From positions 1 to 9,993 of the forward strand of contig DAOVZA010000041.1 in the NCBI GenBank assembly GCA_030635405.1: a stretch of 9,993 nucleotides of DNA. The letters are read 5' to 3'. This DNA is from Desulfocapsa sp. (GTDB lineage Bacteria; Desulfobacterota; Desulfobulbia; Desulfobulbales; Desulfocapsaceae). A program made the translations under genes and the position numbers. Of the stretch, positions 1 to 5,953 are shown piece after piece (the first letter of the stretch is position 1; every line of letters begins with the position of its first letter). The notes beneath the pieces are model-generated. The model did not search any database. It was given only the letters and a program-made list of their open reading frames with translations, and was not told the DNA's origin.

Positions 1-64
1 ATCACCTGCTAGCAAGTCGCTGTCAAGCAGATACATAAGCCGCCTATTTCAAGCGAGGTATTGT

Positions 65-781
65 ATGGAAGATTTTGCCCAATCCCTGGCATTTGAGATC
101 AAGAAAGATATGGCCGAACGTTATTTCGGCTTTAGAAAAATCATTGAAGAAGACTCGGATGAGTACCAGCAGGAGATCATTAACTCTGCGCTCTCCCTCG
201 AGACAGAGATTGGTTTTGATCTCCTTCGCATCTATGCTATTCTCCAGAAAAACCATCTCATCCAACGATTTTACAAGCTCACAAACCTTGGCGATGTACT
301 CTTTTTTGATTCATACGTAACAAGTTCCCCAACCATTCGAAAACGACTTTTTGAAAACCAGGAAGTCCGTGGATTTTTCCGAAAATCCAGATTCAACAAT
401 ATGTTTTTTGATGTGTATGAAACTTTGCGAGCCCATGTGGAGGACTACCGTGCCCGAATTGCCATGCTGGCTGAGGACAGGGATGTTATTGAAGAAGAAA
501 TCAAACTCTTTTATCAAAAGAATGACATCAGTGGCATCATGCTTTTTATGCGAGGCTTGGACGGTGACAGTAGGACGTCTGGCACCATGTCCGGTGCCAT
601 TGTTGGTGATGGAACCATTAACATTGAAGATAAAATGCGTCTTCATGCACCAGAATCGGTTGAAAAGTTTCTACCAGTTCTTGAATCCATTCCTGCCCCA
701 TCTTCAATTAATACTGAGCTTAAAACTCTGGTAAAAAGCGCTTACGAGAATCAGCCTGAGTTTGATTTTAACAAAATCTAA
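65..781 (+). CDS. Conserved-looking hypothetical cytoplasmic protein, 238 aa
   Basis: I do not recognise this protein family. The ATG start is supported by a GAGG Shine-Dalgarno at 55-58, six bases upstream. The protein has no signal peptide and no hydrophobic segment long enough to span a membrane, so it is probably cytoplasmic. The N-terminal 150 residues are rich in charged and aromatic residues and look mainly helical (for example YAILQKNHLIQRFYKL at 57-72 and an acidic helix around 134-150). A glycine-rich, turn-like stretch follows at about 164-183 (GLDGDSRTSGTMSGAIVGDG). The C-terminal 50 residues contain a Pro/Ser-rich break (PAPSS, 210-214). It lies 133 bp upstream of htpX, which has its own promoter-like region, so co-transcription is not obvious. 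An upstream gene may end at the TAG at 10-12, but this cannot be verified. The coding call rests on an open frame of good length with a fitting RBS; function is unknown. Confidence 0.8.
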   Translation: MEDFAQSLAFEIKKDMAERYFGFRKIIEEDSDEYQQEIINSALSLETEIGFDLLRIYAILQKNHLIQRFYKLTNLGDVLFFDSYVTSSPTIRKRLFENQEVRGFFRKSRFNNMFFDVYETLRAHVEDYRARIAMLAEDRDVIEEEIKLFYQKNDISGIMLFMRGLDGDSRTSGTMSGAIVGDGTINIEDKMRLHAPESVEKFLPVLESIPAPSSINTELKTLVKSAYENQPEFDFNKI

Positions 782-818
782 CAATCACATAGTGTCAATT
801 CTTTAAAGATGCGTGAAT

Positions 819-835
819 AGAAAATGACATTTTCT
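819..835. repeat. Perfect 17-bp palindrome next to the htpX promoter
   Basis: AGAAAATG and CATTTTCT are exact inverted complements around a central A. The right arm ends on the first base of a TTGACA box at 835-840. The hairpin would be AT-rich and is not followed by a T tract, so a repressor or activator operator is more plausible than a terminator for the preceding gene. That role is inferred only from symmetry and position. Confidence 0.5.
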
Positions 836-862
836 TGACAGAGATCACACCATCATTATGGT
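835..862 (+). promoter_or_regulatory. Putative htpX promoter
   Basis: A perfect TTGACA hexamer at 835-840 is followed after 16 bp by TATGGT at 857-862, which matches the -10 consensus at four of six positions. The -35 region read as CTTGACA (834-840) also resembles the CTTGA core of heat-shock sigma (RpoH-type) promoters, which would suit htpX, but the -10 region does not discriminate between the two sigma types. A short inverted repeat, ACCAT/ATGGT (849-853 and 858-862), overlaps the -10. The distance to the htpX ATG is about 50 bp. This is a prediction from sequence alone. Confidence 0.45.
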
Positions 863-904
863 ATGACTCAACATAAAGGGACAACAACAAAACTAACTCC
901 CCTT

Positions 905-910
905 GGAGAA
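905..910 (+). promoter_or_regulatory. Ribosome binding site deciding the htpX start
   Basis: GGAGAA lies 4 bases before the ATG at 915 (6 bases from the GGAG core). An in-frame TTG at 903-905 overlaps this site and has no good Shine-Dalgarno of its own, so the ATG at 915 is the better start. Confidence 0.7.
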
Positions 911-914
911 GACA

Positions 915-1763
915 ATGACAAGTATGATGAAAACGGGCGCGCTCATGGCAGCCCTTACGGCTGTCCTCATGGTAGCAGGACAGGCGATTGGCGGCAGTAG
1001 TGGAATGACCATTGCCTTGGTTATGGCATTTGGTATGAACTTTTTTGCTTACTGGTTCAGTGATAAAGCTGTCCTGAAAATGAGTGGCGCAAGAGTGGCC
1101 ACTGCAGAAGAAGCACCTGAACTTCACCAAATGGTCTCAAAACTTGCAAAACGAGCAGAGCTCCCCATGCCAAGTGTTTATATTATGCATCAGGACACAC
1201 CCAACGCCTTTGCAACGGGAAGAAACCCTGAGCATGCAGCAGTGGCCGTGACCACCGGTCTTATGAACATACTTAAACCACATGAGCTTGAAGGTGTAAT
1301 AGCCCATGAACTGGCTCATATTAAAAACCGCGATATTCTTATCAGCACCATTGCAGCAACCATGGCTGGAGCAATCAGTATGTTGGCATCCATGGCTCAG
1401 TGGGCAATGATTTTTGGTGGTGGCAGATCAAACGACAACAACGGTGGCGGTGGTGGCATGATCGGTACTATTGCCATGATGATTCTTGCACCACTTGGTG
1501 CATCTCTTATTCAAATGGCGATTTCCAGAAGTCGTGAATACCAGGCTGATGCTGTAGGTGCCGCCATCTGCGGACATCCCCGATCGCTGGCTTCTGCTCT
1601 ACAGCAGTTAGAAAGTTTTAACAGACGGCGTCCGATGGATGTTAATCCGGCCACAGCTCAAATGTATATCGTGAACCCTCTTTCAGGAGGAAAAATGGCC
1701 AGTCTTTTCTCCACACACCCACCTATGCAGGAAAGAATTAAACGACTGGGGGCAATGGTTTAA
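915..1763 (+). CDS. htpX: HtpX, membrane-bound zinc metalloprotease (M48 family)
   Basis: HtpX is an inner-membrane endopeptidase that degrades damaged or misfolded membrane proteins, overlapping with FtsH in quality control. With the ATG at 915 the protein has 282 residues, the usual family length. Two N-terminal hydrophobic helices (about 7-26 and 31-48) precede a cytosolic catalytic domain. The zinc site is visible as HELAH at 131-135 (ligands H131 and H135, catalytic E132), with the third ligand expected at E208 in SREYQAD. Two more hydrophobic stretches (about 140-167 and 183-203) flank a Gly/Asn-rich loop at 168-182. The C-terminal STHPP motif (266-270) is typical of the family. The gene has its own promoter-like region containing a palindrome. 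The ubiB-like gene starts 62 bp downstream and could be co-transcribed. Family assignment is secure; regulation is inferred. Confidence 0.96.
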   Translation: MTSMMKTGALMAALTAVLMVAGQAIGGSSGMTIALVMAFGMNFFAYWFSDKAVLKMSGARVATAEEAPELHQMVSKLAKRAELPMPSVYIMHQDTPNAFATGRNPEHAAVAVTTGLMNILKPHELEGVIAHELAHIKNRDILISTIAATMAGAISMLASMAQWAMIFGGGRSNDNNGGGGGMIGTIAMMILAPLGASLIQMAISRSREYQADAVGAAICGHPRSLASALQQLESFNRRRPMDVNPATAQMYIVNPLSGGKMASLFSTHPPMQERIKRLGAMV

Positions 1764-1825
1764 ATTACGTATTTGGTTATAGCGTCACTTGATTACCAGA
1801 GAATAATTTTCTTTGAGAAGAGATT

Positions 1826-3520
1826 ATGAAAGTCACAAATATCAAAAAGACTTTTCAAAGCACTAAACGACTCACCAATATAATCAAGGTTCTTTCCAAG
1901 TTTGGTTTCAAAGAAATCATTAAAGACCTTGGTCTTGACTCGTTTAGCGGTGGAAAGAAAAACAACGACATCCCCGACAATGAGCAGGAGGACACTGTCT
2001 CGTCACGGCCCCTGCGAATGCGCCATGTACTTGAAGAACTTGGACCTACCTATATTAAACTCGGTCAAATCCTTGCCACCCGTCCTGATCTCATTCCACC
2101 TGAGTGGGCTCAGGAATTCAAGCATCTTCAGGATAATTGCGGTCAGGTTCCCTTTAATGAAATAGAAGAAGTTCTGGCTCAGGAATTCCCCGGACGTCTG
2201 CAACAACTGTTTGCCTCTATTGAGGAGACACCCCTTGCAGCGGCTTCCATGGCTCAGGTTCATCGGGCAAGGCTTGCTGACAACACCGCCGTTGTATTAA
2301 AAGTTTTACGCCCTGGTAACAGAAAACTCGTTGAAGATGACATGGCCCTTCTTGAATGGCTGGCCCAGTTCGTTGAAGACTATTTTTCTAATCTTGGATA
2401 TAGCCCTGTTGCCGTAGCTGCCGAGTTTTCACGAGAAATCACCAAGGAAATGAACTTTCTTCAGGAAGCCCAGGCAACAGAAAAACTCCGTCGATATTTT
2501 GAAGAAGATCCAAACATAAGTTTTCCTAAAGTATACAGGCATGCCTCCACTCGCAATGTGTTGACCATGGAGGAGATCAAGGGACGCCCCTTATCATCTG
2601 TTGATCCAAAAAGTCTCAAAGCAGAAGAGAGAAGAAAGATTGTTGCCAATGGCACAGATGCTGTTTTTAAACAATGTCTCCGTTATGGATTTTTTCATGC
2701 TGACCCCCATCCTGGTAACATCTTCCTGCTTCCCGGACAGAAACTCTGTTTTATTGATTGTGGAATGACCGGACGTCTTGATAAGAAAACTGCTGAACAA
2801 CTCATTGACCTTGTTGCGGCCATCAGCCAGGGAAATATTGACAAACTCTGCCGGGTGGTTGTTGAGCTCACAGACGTTGATCCTGCAATAACCGATAGAA
2901 GAGATTTTAGATCGGATGCACAACTCATGGCATCCACATTCCAGGACGCAGACCTGAAACAACTCGATATAACAAAATTACTCTCAGATTTCTTCGCAAT
3001 GCTGCAGCGCTATCAGATAGTATGCCCAAGTGATTTGATACTGCTCACCAAAGCACTCACCACCATTGAAGGCGTTGCAGAATACTTTGACCCATCCTTT
3101 AATGTGCTTGCCCACGTTGAACCGCAAATTAAAGAAGTTGTGACAAAACGTTACGGATTTACAGCACTGCGGCATCGCATGCAGAAAAGCATGAACGACT
3201 ACGGGGATCTGGTTGAAAACCTACCACTCGATATCCAGCGAATCATGGATCAGGTAAGGCATAACCGCCTGACACTGAACATTGAGATGAAGCGGATCGA
3301 GCATCTTGCTGACAAGGTGGATCTTTCAAGCAGAGTCATGGGAATCTCCATGATTATCTCGGCTCTCATCGTTGGATCTTCCATCCTGATTCTGGCCGAT
3401 TCTCTTGCAAAACAACAGGGAATATTGGGAGTGCTTGGAATTATAGGGCTTGTGGGGGCAGGAATTTATTCCGCCGGCTTTGTGGCGTCTGCATTACTAC
3501 CCAAGAAGAAAAACAAATAG
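1826..3520 (+). CDS. ubiB: UbiB/AarF-family (ABC1/ADCK) atypical kinase-like protein
   Basis: This 564-residue protein belongs to the ABC1 atypical kinase family, whose members support isoprenoid quinone biosynthesis or lipid handling at the membrane; UbiB of E. coli is the best-known case. Visible marks in order are the family-specific KxGQ motif (K78-Q81), the Ala-rich loop AAASMAQVH (138-146) replacing the normal glycine-rich loop, the nucleotide-binding lysine K159 (VVLKV), E208 in KEMNFLQEA, the catalytic-loop equivalent HADPHPGN (291-298, D293 and N298), and the metal-binding D311 in IDCGMTGRL, where most kinases have DFG. Two hydrophobic helices at about 504-524 and 533-557 form the C-terminal membrane anchor, with a basic KKKNK tail. 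The ATG is preceded by a purine-rich GAGAAGAGA (1815-1823). In an organism likely to use menaquinone the substrate is uncertain, so the symbol denotes family, not proven function. The stop lies 5 bp from that of the convergent TIM gene. Confidence 0.9.
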   Translation: MKVTNIKKTFQSTKRLTNIIKVLSKFGFKEIIKDLGLDSFSGGKKNNDIPDNEQEDTVSSRPLRMRHVLEELGPTYIKLGQILATRPDLIPPEWAQEFKHLQDNCGQVPFNEIEEVLAQEFPGRLQQLFASIEETPLAAASMAQVHRARLADNTAVVLKVLRPGNRKLVEDDMALLEWLAQFVEDYFSNLGYSPVAVAAEFSREITKEMNFLQEAQATEKLRRYFEEDPNISFPKVYRHASTRNVLTMEEIKGRPLSSVDPKSLKAEERRKIVANGTDAVFKQCLRYGFFHADPHPGNIFLLPGQKLCFIDCGMTGRLDKKTAEQLIDLVAAISQGNIDKLCRVVVELTDVDPAITDRRDFRSDAQLMASTFQDADLKQLDITKLLSDFFAMLQRYQIVCPSDLILLTKALTTIEGVAEYFDPSFNVLAHVEPQIKEVVTKRYGFTALRHRMQKSMNDYGDLVENLPLDIQRIMDQVRHNRLTLNIEMKRIEHLADKVDLSSRVMGISMIISALIVGSSILILADSLAKQQGILGVLGIIGLVGAGIYSAGFVASALLPKKKNK

Positions 3521-3525
3521 AACGA

Positions 3526-4224
3526 CTAGCCTAAAGAATCTCCTACCTTATTGCAAATTCCAGCAAAGGTTTTCGCATCAAGACTCGACTGACCCACAAG
3601 AACTCCTGAAAGTTCAGGGAGTGCTATATAATCGTCCACATTTTCAACAATTAAAGATCCCCCGTAGACCACCGGACGCTTCGCCTGAACCTGTTTAATA
3701 AATTGTGCGGCTTCTGCGACACTATGAGGCTCTTCCGGAATCCTGGCCATTGCAGCCTCCTTTGGGCCATAGGCAATAATCAAGTCATCACAATCGATAT
3801 CATTGAGTACAGTGAGCTGGGACATTGCATAGGGCTGATCGATACAGACAATTGGTGTCAGGCCGGCATCAACCGTTTCTGACATCTTATTTGCTGTATC
3901 CTGGGATGTTTCGTGAAAATATCGCCTTCGTTCCGAATGACCAATGATCACATACTCGACCATCCCTTTAACCATATCCGCAGCCACGGCCCCTGTGTAG
4001 GAGCCTTTTGGGAATGGCGATACATCTTGTGCCGCAAGAGAAAACATCTTTATTCCAAGGGCATTCACATATTCAGACAAACTGCACAGACAGATAAAAG
4101 AAGGTGCAACAATGACTTCAAGCCCATTAACGGGATGATAAAGATCTGCGAATTCTGAAAACCAATCTTGAGCGTCTTGTCTGTTCTTGTTACTTTTCCA
4201 GTTTCCAATCACATACTTTTTCAC
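3526..4224 (-). CDS. Divergent triosephosphate isomerase homolog lacking the catalytic glutamate
   Basis: The protein is clearly a TIM-barrel of the triosephosphate isomerase family, which interconverts dihydroxyacetone phosphate and glyceraldehyde 3-phosphate. It retains GNWK (N8, K10), VAPSF (39-43), the IGHSERR motif with electrophilic H96 and E98, C127, and the phosphate loops YGGS (187-190) and VGQSS (210-214). However, the loop normally reading YEPxWAIGTG reads YGPKEAAMAR (152-161), so the general-base Glu is Gly at 153 and the loop-6 hinge is not conserved. GAQN is AAQD and TGE is TGA. Length is 232 against about 250, with the segment between C127 and Y152 noticeably shorter than usual. 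The start is GTG, supported by GGGAG six bases upstream. It is the last gene of the minus-strand train and not beside pgk or secG, common partners of true tpiA. It may be an inactive or repurposed paralog, so I give no symbol. Confidence 0.85.
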   Translation of the reverse strand: MKKYVIGNWKSNKNRQDAQDWFSEFADLYHPVNGLEVIVAPSFICLCSLSEYVNALGIKMFSLAAQDVSPFPKGSYTGAVAADMVKGMVEYVIIGHSERRRYFHETSQDTANKMSETVDAGLTPIVCIDQPYAMSQLTVLNDIDCDDLIIAYGPKEAAMARIPEEPHSVAEAAQFIKQVQAKRPVVYGGSLIVENVDDYIALPELSGVLVGQSSLDAKTFAGICNKVGDSLG

Positions 4225-4230
4225 GCTTAT

Positions 4231-4235
4231 CTCCC
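4231..4235 (-). promoter_or_regulatory. Ribosome binding site supporting the GTG start of the TIM homolog
   Basis: On the minus strand GGGAG is followed by six bases and then GTG at 4224-4222. The encoded MKKYVIGNWK aligns with the usual N terminus of triosephosphate isomerases, so the non-ATG start is convincing. Confidence 0.65.
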
Positions 4236-4245
4236 GGTCAATTAT

Positions 4246-4545
4246 TTATACAGAAACAGCTTCAATTTTAGCCCGAATTTTTTCTTCACTCAACCCATCA
4301 ATTAGAATAGTTTTATTGCGAGATTGCAAGCCGCTCCGAATCTCTATATTTTTCTTTTTTAATTTTAAAAACGAAGCAAGAAAGCTGATAACCGCCGCAT
4401 TAGCCTTACCGTCGACAGGAGGTGCTGTAATGGAAAGTTTCATGGCGTCACCATATATACCCACAAACTTGTTACGGGACGCTCTGGGCTGCACATATAT
4501 TCTTAAAAGTAGCCGACCATCTCTATTCATTGAGAGAAAAGGCAC
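4246..4545 (-). CDS. yggU: YggU/DUF167 (UPF0235) family small protein
   Basis: This is a small soluble protein of a widespread family with no firmly established function. The family signature is plain: VQPRASRN (18-25) followed by GIYGDAMKLSITAPPVDGKAN, with the nearly invariant APPVDGKAN at 41-49, and a basic C-terminal half. It is 99 residues from a GTG at 4545; an alternative ATG at 4530 would give 94 residues. Neither has a clear Shine-Dalgarno, so translation may be coupled to the divIVA-type gene, whose TGA lies only 9 bp upstream of the GTG. In E. coli yggU sits right beside yggT; here a DivIVA gene lies between them. The TIM homolog follows 21 bp downstream, so co-transcription is likely. 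Confidence 0.9.
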   Translation of the reverse strand: MPFLSMNRDGRLLLRIYVQPRASRNKFVGIYGDAMKLSITAPPVDGKANAAVISFLASFLKLKKKNIEIRSGLQSRNKTILIDGLSEEKIRAKIEAVSV

Positions 4546-4554
4546 TGAAAGTTA

Positions 4555-5577
4555 TCAGGAAGAGGGTTCTGTTTTATCTTTTTTGGGTTCCAGGTTAAAC
4601 ATGTTTTCGAGATTAAAGGCATCATCTCCCGTATCTCCCTCGCCGTCTCCTCCAAACAATGATTCAAGGGCCTCTTCAGTATCGCTAAGATTTTCAGAAC
4701 TGCTATTCAGCTTTGGCACATCTTCAGGAGCAATTGACCCATCATCATTGATTTGAATTGTCTGGAATAATTCATTGTTCTCTTCTGCCGCATCTTCGCT
4801 CTCTACCTTAGACGTTTCAGTCGTTTCTTCTTCATCATCGGGATAGAAAACTTCAATTGTTTCCAGATAACTTTCAAGCGTGGATTTCAAATCCGCCTTC
4901 ACATCGCCCTTTTTCTTTTTCAAAGCTTCAATTTCAACAGGGAGACGTTCTAATTCCTCGTGAGCATCATCACGGATTTTTTTGATCTCAGCCTCGGCAT
5001 CAGCAATCATTCCTGCCGCCTCAACTTTACTTTCCTCTTTCAAATCCATAGCAAAACGCTGAGCCGAGGCAAGAGTAGCCTTAAAATCAACCTCTTCCTT
5101 TTTCAGATCACTATTTTGTTCCAGAAGAATTTCTATTCTTCCCTGCAGACTGCTGTTCTCGGCCTCTGCTTCCTTTAATTCAGCTTTCGCCTCTTCAACT
5201 GACGCACTTGCTTCACTGACTTCTTCATCACGCTCGACATTCTCCTGTTCCATATCAGCAATACGCAACTGAAGTTCATCAACTTCCTTGGTCAGTTCTT
5301 TAATTCTCTCTTCCTTTTGAGAGCAGCCATCTTTTAATTCATCGGATATTTTTCTGGTGAATTCCATATCCGTTTCAAGAGATCCAGTATAATCATCTGA
5401 GCTTTCTTTCTCATTGCGAAGTTTTTCAAGCTCTTCAGACTGTTTCTTGCATTTTTCCTGCAATTCAAAGAAATGATCTGCAATATTTTCCAGATAATCC
5501 CTTACTTCCAGTGGATCACACCCTCTGAATTTAACCTGAAATTCCTGATCCTTGATTAATTGCGGAGTGATAGTCAT
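4555..5577 (-). CDS. DivIVA-domain coiled-coil protein with long acidic tail
   Basis: DivIVA proteins bind membranes of negative curvature and recruit polar-growth, division or chromosome-anchoring factors. The N-terminal domain is recognisable as ITPQLIKDQEFQVKFRGCD followed by EVRDYLENI (3-32), matching the family pattern with KFRG and EVxxYL. A coiled coil runs from about 36 to 235, including the second conserved DivIVA segment LASAQRFAMDLKEESK (169-184). The last ~95 residues (245-340) are strongly acidic and probably disordered, ending in two short hydrophobic motifs, LESLF (304-308) and LENMF (323-327). At 340 residues it is longer than many DivIVA proteins because of this tail. The ATG has AGAGG eight bases upstream. 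It lies 65 bp after yggT and 9 bp before yggU. Pairing with yggT is also seen in Firmicutes (ylmG near divIVA). The precise role in this Gram-negative-type context is unknown. Confidence 0.87.
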   Translation of the reverse strand: MTITPQLIKDQEFQVKFRGCDPLEVRDYLENIADHFFELQEKCKKQSEELEKLRNEKESSDDYTGSLETDMEFTRKISDELKDGCSQKEERIKELTKEVDELQLRIADMEQENVERDEEVSEASASVEEAKAELKEAEAENSSLQGRIEILLEQNSDLKKEEVDFKATLASAQRFAMDLKEESKVEAAGMIADAEAEIKKIRDDAHEELERLPVEIEALKKKKGDVKADLKSTLESYLETIEVFYPDDEEETTETSKVESEDAAEENNELFQTIQINDDGSIAPEDVPKLNSSSENLSDTEEALESLFGGDGEGDTGDDAFNLENMFNLEPKKDKTEPSS

Positions 5578-5642
5578 TATAAATTCCTCTTTCGATCAAA
5601 GTGTGGAAACATTGCGGTGAGCCCCATAAATCTCTACCCTCT

Positions 5643-5933
5643 CTACATTGCCATCTGTTTCAGAGTAGGAACCAGAAAACTTTGCAGAAACATAATCACC
5701 ATAATAAGAATCATGGGTGAGAAATCGATCCCGCCCACGCTCATCGGAATAAAGCGCCTGATCCGACTCAGCAGTGGCTCTGTTACATCATACAAAAACC
5801 GTACAATGGGATTATATGGATCTGCATTTACCCAGGATATAACTGCCCTGCCAATAATGACCCACATATACGCCATAAGTAAAAAATCTAACAACTGAGC
5901 TATGGCCATCATAAAATTATTCACAACAAACAT
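5643..5933 (-). CDS. yggT: YggT-family integral membrane protein
   Basis: YggT/YlmG proteins are small inner-membrane proteins linked to osmotic shock tolerance and, in chloroplasts and Gram-positives, to division or nucleoid distribution; a molecular activity is not established. This 96-residue copy has the typical single-repeat form: a first membrane helix at about 9-31, then the family signature ISWVNADPYNPIVRFLYDVT (32-51), the TEPLL...RRFIP stretch (51-63), and a second helix at about 70-92. The ATG at 5933 has GGAG seven bases upstream; further ATGs at residues 8 and 9 have no comparable site. It starts 20 bp after the metG stop and precedes the DivIVA-domain gene, which favours an operon. 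Confidence 0.93.
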   Translation of the reverse strand: MFVVNNFMMAIAQLLDFLLMAYMWVIIGRAVISWVNADPYNPIVRFLYDVTEPLLSRIRRFIPMSVGGIDFSPMILIMVIMFLQSFLVPTLKQMAM

Positions 5934-5953
5934 TCAAATACTCCATATATATT

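Noticed and set aside
903..914. TTG at 903 as the htpX start, adding four residues
   Set aside because: The TTG overlaps the GGAG ribosome binding site that serves the ATG at 915.
2594..2962. 122-residue minus-strand open frame inside the ubiB-like gene
   Set aside because: It lies wholly within a gene with strong ABC1 kinase motifs and shows no recognisable features of its own.
3603..3621. Imperfect hairpin CTCCTGAA/TTCAGGGAG as a possible terminator for the ubiB-like gene
   Set aside because: It has a bulge and a tiny loop, no T tract follows on either strand, and the bases encode a normal stretch of the TIM homolog (PELSG).
4187..4756. 189-residue plus-strand open frame opposite yggU and the end of the DivIVA gene
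   Set aside because: It is antisense to two well-supported genes, has Ser/Phe-rich low-complexity composition that mirrors the acidic and Lys-rich codons of the opposite strand, and shows no domain.
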